NCBI RefSeq assembly: GCF_000151665.1
Contig: NW_013171860.1
Span: forward strand, 489,939-553,938
DNA length: 64,000 nucleotides
From: Blastocystis hominis
Lineage: Eukaryota > Sar > Bigyra > Opalinata > Blastocystidae
Direction: 5' to 3'
A program made the translations under genes and the position numbers. Position 1 is the first letter of the stretch. Each line of letters opens with the position of its first letter. Positions 11,900 to 25,041 of this stretch are shown here, piece by piece. Below the pieces are notes generated by a model. That model ran no database searches and was not told where the DNA came from. It saw only the letters and a list, made by a program, of their open reading frames with translations.

Positions 11900-14491
11900 A
11901 CACCGCAACCATTTCTCTCTTTTTCTTTCTCTCAGCAACTGCCAAATCGGTCTGGATCGTGGAAACGTGGAAACATCGCGACCCACGGCGCACCAGGCGT
12001 GATCGACGAGGTGGGCGCGGATGAGCGCGCCGGTCACGTCGTAGGCGAAGAGGAAGCGGAGGCGGAGGGGCTGGGTGACGGAGACCACGGTGGCGTTCTG
12101 CGCCCAGTTGGACAGGAAGAGATCCAGAGAGCCCGGTCGACTCTGCACACCTTCGTAGGGAGCCACGGACCCCACCCCATCGCCCACCAGATTCCTGCTC
12201 ACTCACACCCACACCCACACCCACACCCAGAGCGAACCGGTGAGCGAGGAGGTTGGCTCGCCGTCCACCACCAACACCCAACCAATTCCGACGTGGCCAT
12301 CGTGGACACTCCGAATTGCCTGCCCATCCACTCGGCACTGCCCACTTCGCTCGGGACGCACTCCAGCGTGTAGGAAGTCGCGGGGATCCCACCCTCCAAC
12401 ACGTCCCACACATCGCGTCCCGCGGGGAACCAGACGGTTCGGCGGAAGGAGGAAGGAGGAAGGAGGAAGTGGCGGGAGCGCGAAGCTCGCACGTGGCGGT
12501 GCAGAGATCATGGAAGGATCCGGTAATCGCCATCGCACAGTCCCACTCAATGCCCTCCGCCTGATTCCACACACACAGCATACAGAACCGCGGGGATCTT
12601 CTCGTGGCGGGAGAGATACCCGGTGAACGCGGCCACGCTCAGATAGATGGGCGCGTGCTGCACGCTCTGCACGCTCTGCACGCTCTGCACGCTCTGCACG
12701 CTCTGCACGCTCTGCACGCTCTGCACGCTCTGCAGGTCCAGGAAGCAGTTCGTGCTGGCGACCTCGCTCTCGCTCTCGCTCTCGCTCTGGATCACGGCCA
12801 TCGACGCCATCCACGAGCGTCGCACCACGTAGTACCGAATGCTGGCGCCGTCCAGCTCCGCCGGCTCTGCCCACTGCACGCGCAGCGAGGTCGAGGAGAG
12901 CGCGGCCACCTCGAGGTTCTGCACCGCGCCGGGCGCGACGACATACGCGGCGAGGGTGATGGGAGAGGAGGCCTCGGAGAGGATGGAGCACGCGGCGGAG
13001 CACAGCGCCACGCGCACCCAGTAGGCCACGCACGCATCGAGAGAGAGCGAGAGAGCTAAAGAGAGTTCGGGTTGCTGGACGTCGCCCTCTTGGAGGAGCG
13101 CGTCGGCGGCGAAGAGCTGGGAGTGGGAGCCAACCAAGGCCTGCACGAAGAGCTCGCACCACCACCAGACCCAGCGCACCTGCGTGGCTTCGAAGGCGGC
13201 AGCAGCACGACGGGCGCGGAGGCAGGGAGGCAGGGAGGCAGGCAGCAGCACGACGGGGCGGTAGACGGAGAAGGACGCGAAGGCGGACCAGGAGGCGCCC
13301 TTGCGGACACGCCAGCTGATGGCCATCACGCTGTTCACAATGGCGCCCGCCACCAACACGGAGCGCGTCTCGAAGAACTGGTTCTGCACATTGCTGCCCA
13401 TCAAGGCCATCCATCGGGGCTTCATCGGAGATGCCACTGCTCCAGGGAACCTCCATCTGCACAGACACGCTGCGCTGCGCTGCGCCTACTCCACTTCCCT
13501 CATACCAATCGCGCTCTCCACAATCCGAGCAGGCCACAACCGAACGCCAACCGAACGCCGGCGCGGGTCGAGAAGGTCGTGATGAGGGTTTCCGCGGAGA
13601 AGGGGAGGCCGTTTCGGGACACCAACCTGTTGGCATTGATGTAGAGCGTGCGTGCCTTCGCAGAACCGCGGGAAGGAGCCATCGAAGGCGAAGGCGAAGG
13701 CGAAGGCAATGGTGTAGTCGGAGATGGAGATCGCGGTGGTGGGATAGGAGAACGTGGCCTCGGCCAATTCAAACACGATGTGGATGTTCATGGGCTCGAA
13801 TGGGTCGTTGATCACCTCGCCCACGCCCACATTGCTCGTGCAGTACATCGTGGATTGCTTCCCATCTCCCATCGTCCACAGCGCCACGTCCCTCGCCCCA
13901 TCGCCCGCCACGCAGCGCAGCGCAGCGCAGCATCGGCAGGATGGGCTGGCAGGAGCCCGTCCCCTATCGATCGATCGATCGATTCCCACTGCTGATAGGC
14001 GTTGCACCCATCCGTGATCATGCCCCACTAGTCCACATCGCACTTCGTATCCAACACTTGCCCCAAGTGCCCTTCCGGCTACCCCGCCGCTTCGTCCGCG
14101 GGGCACACCACCGCCACGCACCTCACCTCTCTTCCATTCCACCACTTCCCACACGCCCGCACCACGCACACCTCCACCTTCCCATGCTCCACAGACCCAC
14201 AAATGCACAACTGCACCGTCTTGGAACTCGCCTGCTCCCACTGCCCATTCCAGTTCACTCGGCTCCCATCAATCAGAGGCGAGGACCGTACCCACAGCAG
14301 TTCGCATACTCCGCCTTCTTGTCCCATTCTCCCAAGTTCCACACACGCTCCGCTTCTACCAACCTACAGCTCTTGCTCCCATTGTTTGCCCTTTCACTCA
14401 TCGCAAATCCGTTCTCTCTACCACACTCTACCACCTCACAATATGAAAATGAAAATACGAGAAACAGAACAGCTATCTTAGGCAAGAACAT
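11900..14491 (-). CDS. GC-rich gene for a secreted protein with a fibronectin III-like domain (model approximate)
   Basis: The start at 14491 gives a clear signal peptide (MFLPKIAVLFLVFSFSYC). Real-looking coding segments then appear in changing frames, as expected for several tiny introns: a Cys-rich part (VQLCICGSVEHGKVEVC), NDPFEPMNIHIVFELAEATF, and an fn3-like stretch (PGAVQNLEVAALSSTSLRVQ, then WAEPAELDGASIRYYVV). A 9-base repeat encoding QSV follows, and last SLDLFLSNWAQNATVVSV. Likely introns end in AG at about 13547-13600 and 12580-12630, but I could not fix all junctions or the 3' end. GC content is far above the flanks. Function is not recognised; an extracellular adhesion or binding role is inference. 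Confidence 0.5.
12652..12735. repeat. Nine-base tandem repeat CTCTGCACG
   Basis: About eight direct copies of CTCTGCACG (minus strand CGTGCAGAG). On the minus strand they encode a QSV tripeptide repeat downstream of the fn3-like region of the secreted-protein gene. Copy number is likely variable. Confidence 0.9.
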
Positions 14492-17400
14492 CGTGCCTGT
14501 CCCAGATACCTCCCACGTTGCAAGTTATCTCCATGTATCCGCGGTCACACATGGCATGAATGGGTTCGCCACGTTACACAGTTTGAAGTACAGAAATTCC
14601 TCACTCGGAACACATTCCACACAGCAAAAATGGAACCAGGGTCCACCGCCATTATGGTATTGAATGCGTTCACGATGCATATCTCACACACACAGTTTAG
14701 TCAAAGTAACGATAGCGCACACTACACTAGCTTCTTCAAACACACCAACTTGACGACAGAACCCATCCCAGCTACAATACTTACACTCCCACAACACAAC
14801 ACACAAAAACACATACAAGTCCGAAAACAAAACAAAAGACAGGACATACAAGTCCAATTCCAAATTTTGAATACATTCAAACCCAGTAAGACGAAGCTAA
14901 TAGCTTTTATTGTAAAACAAATGATTTCAAAAATACACAGGAATTGTGCAATTGTGAAAATAGTGTTGAAATTGGGTATGAGTGGAAGAATAGATTTCGA
15001 ATAGGGAGGGAGTTGTTTTTACTGTGAAGTGGAAGGAGATGAGCGGAAATGGGATATTGTGGAATGAATAGATCGAAGAGTGTTGTTTCCAGTGGAAGTG
15101 TTTTGTTTTTCGTTCTATTCATTTGGAATTTTATATAGATGGGATAGAAAGAAATAGGGTATGTAAAAGATGATGATAGGAATGAAAATGGAAAAGCTAG
15201 CAATAAGCAGTTTTTGAGTTATCATTTATAGTAATAATATGTGATATGTGTATAGTAGAATCGAATAGTAGAGTTTGTGAGAAAGGTGGGTGTGTCGTTG
15301 AAGAACTGAGCAAAATAAGGTAGAATACATAATATATTTTATACGAACAAATAGAGATATATTCATATTCCACTGTTTCTAGGTTTTTCGATAGTTTGTG
15401 TGCAGTTTTTGTCGTTTTGATGCACTCTGAACCTATCAGAGATTGTTATATTGCCAGAGAATACTATCCCTTATTCTAACCCATATAGTATCCCCCACCT
15501 GCCAAATAATGCAGAATATCTCCTATTTAAAGGAAGTATCGAATTGTACACTTCAATAGGGATACAAAGTGATTCACAATGTTGTTCTATTACGAGCATG
15601 AATAACAATAGTATACATAATACTTGCTGTTTGAGTTGGTTGATGAAAGTGAAATGCTTTGGTTCCCAACTCATTAGGATGAATAGAATTACTCACTAAT
15701 AGCGATATCAGTATTGTTGATGATAAAGCTGAAATCCATAAGAATGGACTCTATGGGAATGAGTAGTTGTCCAATATCAAGCTGTGAGACATATCTGGCT
15801 GATTATTTGTTGGAGACAACAATCAAACTATTACTTTTCAGATATATAGATATATGTATATAGAAGATAGACATTGATATCTATCTATCTATCTATCTTC
15901 TTGAATACCTTACTGAAGTTGTGCTTACAAGATATCGCTCTTTGGATTCTAGAATAGACAATAACAAATCATTATGTGATAAGAAAGTGGATTCGTTCGA
16001 AAAATACTTCACTACATGTTCTAGAATACAGAGATTGTTGTGATTCTATAGGACAAACTTGTTATTTTATCGTTAACTTGAATTATACAAACATTTTACC
16101 AACACAGTATGGTGAGTATGAGGACACATTCCATATTCACCCTTTATTGCTAAAGATTCAATTTTACACCCTTTGAATCTAATTCAAAATAGTACGTTGA
16201 TATGAATATCTGTGATATCTAATTTATTTAACCACAATCTTTATAACGAGTTCATTTACAGTCCTTCCATTATGTTATTTTGTATATCGTCAATATGAGC
16301 AAATCTCTATCGTTAACACGAATAAATCGATTATTGGATAGACGTGAATCGACACCAATACTTTGAGGAATTGTCTGGTAATCTATTGGAATAATCATTT
16401 GTCTATTCGATTACAAGTATAATACTTCGATTTCCATAAATTCCATTTAGGATAAAGCTATGTTTAGCAAAAATAATGAATGTTACAATATTTTCTTGTT
16501 TATGATAAATGGAGAATATAGTCTTTTAACTCAAAAATAAGTAATAAAATAGCTGATAATAGATATTCGAATGAATGGATGGACTTTTACACTCTTTTCT
16601 ATTCGCTACACACTAAATGTTATTATTCTGAGGTTAGATGTGTTTGATATACCCATTTCTTTTTGAATTGTAGCTACAGTCCACAATAGAGAGTTGTATT
16701 CACAGATTCAAGGGAAATAAAATCATGGATGACGAATATAGCATAATACTGTCTATGAATAGAAATAGATAGGAATAAGGAATATGTGAAATGGTTAGTT
16801 TGTATGTTGAAGGAAGAGGTTGATAAAGAAATGATGGAGGGATGTGAGTGAAAGCATTCATATAGAAAAACTGACTAATCATCTAGGAATAACATTACGG
16901 CCTTAATATTAGGTTATTTTACACAATTGTAATGGCACTTGGAAAACAAATCATTATGCGTTCCATCCCCCACCCGACAAACTCGTTTGCAGAATTCTAT
17001 TTGTTGTGGTTTGAAACTATGGTTCATTGTCTGACATAATAATGATGAAAATAGTCCTATTCTTTATGAACAAAAACAAATGAAAATGTATTTTACAATC
17101 ATCCAACGACAAGCAAGCATAATAAAGATTCCAGTTGATTTGCAGTTACTGGATAGTGAAAAAAGGAAATGGCGACACTGCAATTCGTATGATATACAAA
17201 TAACATAAACATAGCATAACCATAGAAATCAAGTTGCGTTGATGATAACGCTTGTATGTTTTGTTGTATTAAACAGCTGCTAATGTTTATTTTTACAGTA
17301 GAGTCATTTGTTAAACTGTTTATATCATAATGAGACAACAGAAAGAAAATAGCATGTAGTTTGTGATTTCGAAAAACGACAATTGGTAGTTGATCTATTC

Positions 17401-18411
17401 AGTGAAAATGGTTCCTATTAATTAGATAATTTGAGAATCGTAAAAGGACAGATGATTTATCAAAAATACTGAACAAACTGGATGAGGACACACCCATGAA
17501 AAGAAAGAATGGTAATATCCTTGTCTGTATTTCTATTCTATCGGAAGTGAAACAACATACAACAAACATCTTCGCTCGCAACAATATTCTGAAAAAGAAC
17601 GTTTTAGTGATTACAAAAATATGATAACAGATGGACTGTGGATAGCTCCTGTGAAAAAAGTTAGAATCCAATGCAAAAGTAATTGAAGAAAATTCCCTAT
17701 CCTTATTATCATTGGAGTTGCCATAACACAGTCCCATTCAATTATTCTTTTTACTATTCTCTCTATCTGTCAATCACGTTGATCACATTAGTAACACCAT
17801 ACAGTTGAACAGTTTGTTTCGAATCTTAACTCCTATGGATCTCTATTGTTTGCAACAACATTTTCCCGACTGTATTATTATAAAGTCACTCAATATACAC
17901 AAATCGGATCGAAACAACGAATTCCATTTGTAATCATTTTACTCTCTAAATACTTGTCCAAAAAATACTATTTCGTGTGATTATTCTGTACAATCCAATT
18001 TCCACACTTAATAGTCTCTATTTAATCGTTAACAATATAGAGAGTTGTCGAGTACGACACATTTCGATTTGGAACAATGAACAATACTCGATCGTCTCAG
18101 TTTGGCACTACTATTTTTCACCAACTCTTTATCTTCATTCATAACATCGGTTACGCGAAGGATTGGAATACACTAGCAACACTAATCTGTGTTGCGATTA
18201 TGGAAAAAAGTCAATCGATGACAGGATGCTAATACAATGACCAAGGAATGATGATGAGGGATTGAAAACAAGCAAACAAAGTGAGTATTGAGTATTCATT
18301 AATCATTGAATGGAATGAAATAAAATGTGTGGATCCAAAGATGAAATCACTGCTTGATTTCGACAAGATCAGCGAGAATGGAAGAAACATCTATGAATCA
18401 AATCAAATCAA
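14492..18411. other. AT-rich region with no gene recognised
   Basis: About 3.9 kb upstream of the secreted-protein gene. Only short open frames of low-complexity composition occur, and none matches a family I know. A GATA-type run (TATCTATC) lies near 15880-15897. The last part (about 18340-18411) is homologous to 6990-7081 and marks the edge of the duplicated block. Confidence 0.5.
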
Positions 18412-19874
18412 TTAAACCATACTTGAAATTGATTTCGATCGAACACACTCGAATGAACGAGGTAGCTTGACATTTTGAAGATTTGGAATATCTAAATACT
18501 ATCAATATTCAATATTCAGAAATACTTTCCAATGTCACTACACGAGGAGAATAGAAACTATAATATTCAGACGTTATTGATGTTAGATTTGGAAGATCTA
18601 CAAAGCAAATCATAACCAATCAATTCATTATTACTTCGAAGTGTCAATAAACTTAAATCATCATCTCTTCCTTGAAGTGCACATTCACCGAGTTGAATGG
18701 ATTGTAATGATGGAAGATCTACATCAATCATTTCATTCGAATTCATTCAATACTTTCAATTATTGTTGAGAAGGAGCTAAAGAATGCACGATTACCTAAT
18801 GTAATGGATTGTAGATTTGGAAGATCTAGGCATTATTCAAATATTCAATATCATATCAATACCTCGAATCACAAATGAACTATAACAAAAATTCCATGAT
18901 TTACTTTCAATTGTACCAATTTGAATGGATTGTAGTTGTGGTAGATTCTTCAATTCAAAGTCGCCAGCATAATCACTGAAACTATATTCACCAATTTGAA
19001 TCGATTCCAATGATTCACAATTCAATATGTGGAATGATTTCGATTCATCATCTCTCAATCCATTCTTTTCCTGAGTAAATGAGTTCTTGCCGATTTTGAT
19101 AGTTTTCAATCAATTCAATCCATCGATTTGGAATGTTTGCACTGATCCAAAACATTCATTGCCGATTTCGATTGATTCCAAATTGTATAACAATGAAACA
19201 TCCCAATCAACCAATACACAATTATCACTCAGTTTCAGATGTTTCATTCCCATATTCATTGGTTCTGAGCCATCTCCTTCATAATCAATATCACATTCAA
19301 TTCCATTGCACCATTCACATTCATTCACTAATTTACCATATCGATCATACACAATTCCAATTCCAAATCGATTATCATCACACCAATATCCTTCATATTC
19401 TATCAAACCATTATTATGATAACTCGTTCCATATCCAAATCGTTTCCAATCGATCATTATGCCCTTGTACAACAATATTCCATCATCATCATACATTTCA
19501 CCATATCCAAATGGAATTCCAATTTTACCTTCGTTTTCGTTTTCTTTTTCTGTCAATATCGAGCCTTCAAATCGACTTCCATGATCCAAATCCACGATTC
19601 CTTCTACCAAGAATTCTTCATTATATGAAATAGCACCAATTTGATTATTTCCAATCACTTTCAACACTTTCTGCTCATTGACCACAAATCCTTCATTCAT
19701 GAATATTCCATTATTGAATTGCAATACTACAAATTCTCTGTTACTCAATATGAGTGAAATCCAGCCATTTGGTTTCCATTCTTTACCCAAACATCCCTGC
19801 ACACTTTGAATAATGGAACTATCAATATGATAGTTATTAATAGCAGAATTGACAAAATCAACAATGTTTTGCAT
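18412..19874 (-). pseudogene. Second copy of the MORN/LRR gene, with one in-frame TGA
   Basis: Close paralogue of the gene at 7082-9474 with the same MORN part, but only one LRR block instead of two. Four introns (37, 35, 37 and 34 nt) sit at the same phase-1 positions. Removing them gives exactly 440 codons. At 19110-19112 the codon reads TGA where the intact copy has CGA (Arg in the GLNRLK segment), and the frame continues unchanged on both sides. Terminal stop is TAA at 18412-18414. It is probably a recently inactivated gene; a sequencing error is possible. If translated only to the TGA, it would be a 254-residue MORN protein lacking most LRRs. Confidence 0.65.
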
Positions 19875-21180
19875 GGAAATGAAGAAATATGGTAAAACGG
19901 TATTTTTGGAAACAAGATCTGTTTCATTATTTCTCGATAGTAGTCACTCCATAGATTATTATTTTGTGTGGAACTGAATTGAATAGTTGGTGTATTAAAA
20001 ACTAGATAATAATAATACAATCTCACTTTCTCAAACCTTTCTGTTTTCTTTATTTGCACTTCATTTCCATATATCAAATTAACTCTATGACATTTTCAAG
20101 TATTTTCAGCTTTGATTATAATGTATTTCGCATTTTCATGACCTCACTTTCTATTGTTCAAATGGCTGTATTATAATGTTCATAATAGATATATTGGTAA
20201 TAATAATATAGTTAATAATCAAATGGTGTAATTTGTTTTTATAACACTCGAACACAATAAAGCAAATACGATTGGAATAGTTTGATTGACACTATATAGA
20301 CTATTGCGATAGAAAGTAGAATGGATAAATCATCACTTCTATTTGATAAATGATTTCATTGTATTGATCTCCAGTTCATGTTTGTATTCTTTATCAGCTG
20401 AATGATAATCCATATTTAGTACAATGGATGATATTGTAGCGAAAAAGTGGATGATAAGAAAAATAGAAAATCGGAATCATAGTATCATTAAATAATACCA
20501 TCTATGAAGTAATGCGACAAAGAATTTATTTCAAGATTAATAAATGAAGGCTGACTTTCTTTTATATTGATAATACAGTGCAAATTACATTGAAACAAGC
20601 ATTAGAATTGTAATATTAATGAGATAGAGTGAGCATAGGTACCACTTATCACACGATCTTTTCCATACCATCTTTCCATTTCACTTCTCATCCATCATTC
20701 TGTGTTACTTCATTGACCCAATATCTTGGAATATTACTAATATAGAATTCATTCGATTCAGCGAATACAAATTATCCAAAGTGCAGAAGTATTCGATTTG
20801 AAACTCTCAAATTGTCTCTATTTCGTTTGAAACTCGGTCAGACTTGTGTTTTTTCATTTTGAAAGTGATTTCCACCAGCATGTTGTTGTACCAAATTTAT
20901 TTAATCACTAATTTACCCGACTTTGGGTCTCTTGGAATATTTAATCCTTATCGTTCTCGCTAATCATTCAATTTTCCATAAGTAATCAACCTCTCACTCT
21001 CGTGCAAATTGATTTCCATCCGCTTGCCTCAAACATGGTTAATATTACGATTTAAGATACGGCTCTCCCATCTATTAAAACCATTTTGCACAAAGGCAGC
21101 ACATCCCTCTCAAACCGAAATCACCTCGATTCAAAAATCTTCAGTACCAACCTCAAAACGTTCAATTTCCAACAAACACT
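19875..21180 (-). pseudogene. Spacer plus decayed copy of the MORN gene
   Basis: 19875 to about 20600 matches the spacer upstream of the first LRR/MORN gene. From about 20640 to 21180 scattered blocks still match the MORN gene at 10191-10964 in the same order and orientation, for example CCAATATCTTGG against CCAGTATCCTCG. No long frame survives. This is the most decayed part of the second block. Alignment by eye only; boundaries are approximate. Confidence 0.5.
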
Positions 21181-21191
21181 TCCCTTATCAT

Positions 21192-22872
21192 CTAAGCACG
21201 CTCTTTCTTCGTCTTCTTCTTCGTCATAATCGTCTTCATTTCACCCAACGCCTCAATATATCGCTCTTGCAGCCCCACTCCGTCCTCTTCTTCCTCCAAT
21301 TTCATCGGCCGACTCCCCTGGATTTTCTGCGTAATCGCCGAGAAAAATCCCTCTTGCTCTGGCTTCACCAGCGACACAACTTCTCCCTCCTTCACTACAC
21401 ATCACAGTCGCTCGCTGCACTCACTAGCACGCGCTGTTCGACCCGCTCGATGAATGTACGACTCCGTATAGAACGGAAGATCGTAGTTCACCACTACATC
21501 GATGTCCGGAATATCCACACCGCGTGCGATCGTATCGGAGCTGATGAGCAGCCAGATCGATCCTTCTTGGAACATCCGCATCGTTTTCTCGCGCTTTTGC
21601 GCTCGGATTTGCGAAGAATACTCCTCCACGAAGCGCTGCGTCTTCTGGTCCTCCGCGAACACGATCGAAACGAGCAAAAACAGTCTATTTCGCAGCGATT
21701 TGTCGCTCCTACCGATGCACCATATCGATGCTGTTACAAAACGCGAGCACTTTTCGGCCCAGCCGCTTCCAATACTCCACAAGACGCAAGAATGTAAGCG
21801 GTTTATGCAGCGTGTCGGTGAGATAATAATACTCGGAGAGCTGTTTGGGCACCAAATACACGTCTATTTCGCAAGATCGCTTCATCCTCACTCTCCTTCG
21901 TAACGTTTTTCACGGTGTAGACCAGCAGATTATTCAAACGAAGCTTCTCAATGTTGATATTCGTATCGCTATTCAATGTGGCGCTGAGCAGAATCTTGCG
22001 GATTCCGCGGATCACACGCAGAGAACCGTTTTCCTGCGAAGTTCGATTCGAACTCGAACGAATCGCGTAACCGTCGCCGTTCACAAAAGACGACGTGGGA
22101 GTTTCGTTGAGACGACTGTAGAGCTATGAATCGCGGGGATCGTTGATTTCTACCACTTGGATCCAGTTGTCGTAGGATTGGAGCAAGAGCTTGTCGGCCT
22201 CATCGACGACTAGGTATTGGAGGTCTTGGATGTCAAAATTCGGATTGTTTTTGATGTGCTCCACAAGTTTTCCGGGGGTGGTGATGATGATGTCGACCTG
22301 CTCGCAACTTTGAATGACGTCGTCTTCGTTGTTTTCCGTATCTGGTTGTAAATAAATAGAAAAAACATACGGAACCAAGAGTAATCGTCGTAGTAAGTCA
22401 GGTCGTTATAGCTTTCACTAATTCCACCGCAAAGAGCAGCAACGCGAATATCCGTACCATCCGTATAAATATCAAACACGGACTTCACTTGCAACGCCAA
22501 GTCCCGACTGGGAACAATAATCAATGCGCGGATTCGTGGAATAATCCTTCCCAGTAGCGATTGAACTAAAGGAATAACGTAAACCTGGAAATAAGCAGTA
22601 ACAAGGTAAAGTCAATACGAGAGTCTTTCCACTTCCAGTGGGAGCACAGATAGAAATATCTCGTGCGATTCCACAGCGATCACCTATAAAAATGACAGAA
22701 AGACCACAACTCAACAATCTAGAATTTGGGGAATTGCTTTTGTCTGGATTTCAAAAAATTCATACACTCCATCATTCGTTAAGTTCTTTTCAAGAATCGA
22801 ACTGAGCTTCCAAGCCTGACACCCTTCATGGACAGACATCGACACTTCCATTGACACCTCTTCTACTTGCAT
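21192..22872 (-). CDS. DDX51: DEAD-box RNA helicase, DDX51/Dbp6-like
   Basis: Eight exons with seven introns of 28-34 nt; spliced length is 1470 nt, giving 489 residues. Motifs in order: Q-motif region (EIQTKAIPQIL), Walker A (APTGSGKTL), PSRDLALQV, TTPGKLVEH, DEAD box (VVDEADKLL), LSATL, SSDTIARGVDIPDID and HRAGRTARA. The residues after the DEAD box (QSYDNWIQVV) resemble the QSFQDW region of DDX51/Dbp6, which acts in 60S ribosome assembly in the nucleolus; this assignment is by family resemblance. The C-terminus is Lys-rich. Stop is an encoded TAG at 21192, with TGTTTGTT just downstream. It is divergent from the LRR gene, 207 bp apart. Confidence 0.8.
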
Positions 22873-23079
22873 GGTATATAACTAAATGAACAACAGAAAA
22901 GAGATATAGAAGAAATCTGTGATCATTCGAAACGAGCGGAGTGTGCATGGTGAATTCCCTCTGACCTACCTATCTACTACCTACCAAATTAGTTAGTTGG
23001 CAAGTCGGGTTGTGTTCCTTTGATTGTATATTATAATCATCAATAACAACTTTTCCTACATTTCAATCTTATCTTAGAA

Positions 23080-24741
23080 ATGAATTTGCAAGTATCTGTT
23101 CCGGTATATTGCCTGATGGGGAGTACTACTATGTAGGATAATGATGACACATTAACAAAGGAGGAACTTGCGCGTCTTCTTTGGTAAGCTTATACTCCTT
23201 TGTGTGACTTTGTAGCTGTGACGAAAACGAGTTTGATGACTTTTTGGAAGTGGATCTGACGTACCTTAGTTCCGATACTCTGACAGTTCAATATATTGGT
23301 TTAGGTGATGTGGGTCTGCTAAGCAGTACAATTTTATAAGGAAATTCACTCAAGGTTTGGAGCGTTTAACAGTTGCGAATCATTGTATCAAGGATCTGAC
23401 TCCAATAAAGCCGCTGAAGCAGCTCAAGTATCTAAATCTTGCGCATAACCAGATTTCGGATATCCGTCCTATCACTAGTTTGTTTCTACTTGAGGAGCTA
23501 GTTCTCGATTATAACTCTATCTCCTCGTTTCCTCGCGTCGTTGTCTGTTTTCTCCCTCATTCCTAGGATCTCTACAAGTTACGTAATCTGCAAACGTTGT
23601 GTCTGTCCCACAACAAAATCACGTACGAATCCTTCCAGGACCTGCTTTCTCTCTCCGTTCGAACGCCCCTCTCCCCTCACTCCCTAGTCTCTCCAATCAT
23701 TAACTCTAGCGTACAACCCCGCCATCATGCGCGACAAAGAAAACCGTCGCGACATCGTCTACTTCCTCTACAACCGCCTGCACCATTTCGAGCTCTTCAA
23801 CAACACTCCCATCACCACATTGTTCTCCCGCGTCTCCTGCGGCCGCGACTACATCGAAGATCTCATCGAATCCGACTCCAAATCCCCCTTCTTCCCCATT
23901 TTCCCGCGCCACATGCGCACCATCAGCGACAAAAAGAACCTCGCCGGCCAGCCGCAGCCGCAGCCGCGTTCCCGATCGCGTTCGCCTCTCCAGAGCGTCG
24001 TTCTCTCGCCTTTCTCGCTCAACGAGGGCGCTCCCGACGATTTCCCTCCCGAAGATTCCATCGAACCTCCAAACGAAACGCCCACCTACTTCAAACGCGC
24101 CTCGCAGAGCGCCGAAAGGCCGCAGATGGCGCCGTTCCGGCTGAATTCGCCGCTGCCGCCGGAGAGCGATCGCCGCGTGCGCAGCATGTCGATGTTCGAA
24201 CGGATCGCCTCCACGACGGATCCGGGAGCGGGATCTGCCGTGGAGGGCGCGGAGGAGCGGAAGGAGGGGACGCGGACGCGGACGTACAGCGTGCACGATG
24301 TGATTCTGCAGGAGACAGCGCATGCAGTTGCGATTGCGGACCGGGTCCAGTGTAGAAGTCCATGTTCACGAACGCGGTGCTGTCGCCGCAGCCGGCGCAG
24401 GCGGAGGCGGCGGGGAACGCAGGGAAAGGGGGAAATGGGGAATCGATGATGCAACCTCTGCAGAAGACGCCGGCGCCGTTGATTGGGCCAGGGAAGGAGG
24501 GACAGGCGAGAAAGCCGCTGTTTGGGAAGTCCGGGAGGAGGGAGAGCGGAACGGCGAGGCTGGTGGAGGAAATCAGCAGGATGAACGGATTGCTGGAATT
24601 GATTGCGAAGAACCAGGCGGCGATGCAGGTAGGAACCGAGGGAAGGGTTCAGGGTAGAAAACGCTGGAGGGGCTGGAGAAAAAGGTTAATCTCTGCATGA
24701 GAGTTTTGGATTTGAGCGCGCAGGAAGAGAACAGTGGATGA
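23080..24741 (+). CDS. SDS22-like leucine-rich-repeat protein with low-complexity C-terminal half
   Basis: Nine exons; eight introns of 24-32 nt restore one frame of about 474 codons from ATG 23080 to TGA 24739-24741. Residues about 60-180 carry LRRs of the SDS22 type (LERLTVANHCI, LKYLNLAHNQI, LEELVLDYNSI, LQTLCLSHNKI) and a cap (LTLAYNPAIMRDKENRRDIV). The C-terminal half is Ser/Pro/Arg-rich and probably disordered, ending in a short coiled coil (LVEEISRMNGLLELIAKNQ, then LEGLEKKVNLCMRVL). This plan is common in cytoskeletal or ciliary LRR proteins, but no specific orthologue is claimed. TGTTTGTT lies at 24756-24763, 15 nt after the stop. Confidence 0.75.
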
Positions 24742-24916
24742 TGTCCTTTATGATGTGTTTGTTGTATGAATCTTTTGGGGAAAAATTAAACCTTTGCGAT
24801 GAGCTTATTACATTGAACCTTTTGGAAACTTGAACAAATAGGAAATCGCTTGGAAAAGTACGCTTGAAGCCTCCATTCTGACATTTATTAACCATCTAAA
24901 GAAGAACAAAACAAGT

Positions 24917-24989
24917 GCCACTGTAGTATAGTTGGTTAGTACATCACGTTGTGGCCGTGATAACCCGTGTTCGAATCACGGCAGGGGCA
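24917..24989 (+). tRNA. tRNA-His (GTG)
   Basis: Cloverleaf folds by eye: the anticodon stem ATCACG/CGTGAT closes a loop with anticodon GTG, and the T arm CCGTG-TTCGAAT-CACGG is perfect. The acceptor stem GCCACTG/CAGGGGC has one mismatch at the fourth pair. Discriminator is A. No intron. It lies between the LRR gene and the fucosyltransferase-like gene. Confidence 0.92.
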
Positions 24990-25041
24990 TTTCCTTTTTG
25001 TTGATCGCTTTTTCATTCTCCAACATTTTTGTTCTAAGCCT

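Noticed and set aside
12203-13636. 477-codon minus-strand Arg/Pro-rich frame
   Set aside because: GC-rich shadow. The fn3-like and signal-peptide segments lie in other frames and make more sense as spliced exons.
10509-19112. TGA read as tryptophan or arginine (alternative code)
   Set aside because: One TGA replaces Trp and another Arg, and several genes end at ordinary TGA (24739, 26664, 62618). Point mutations in decaying copies fit better.
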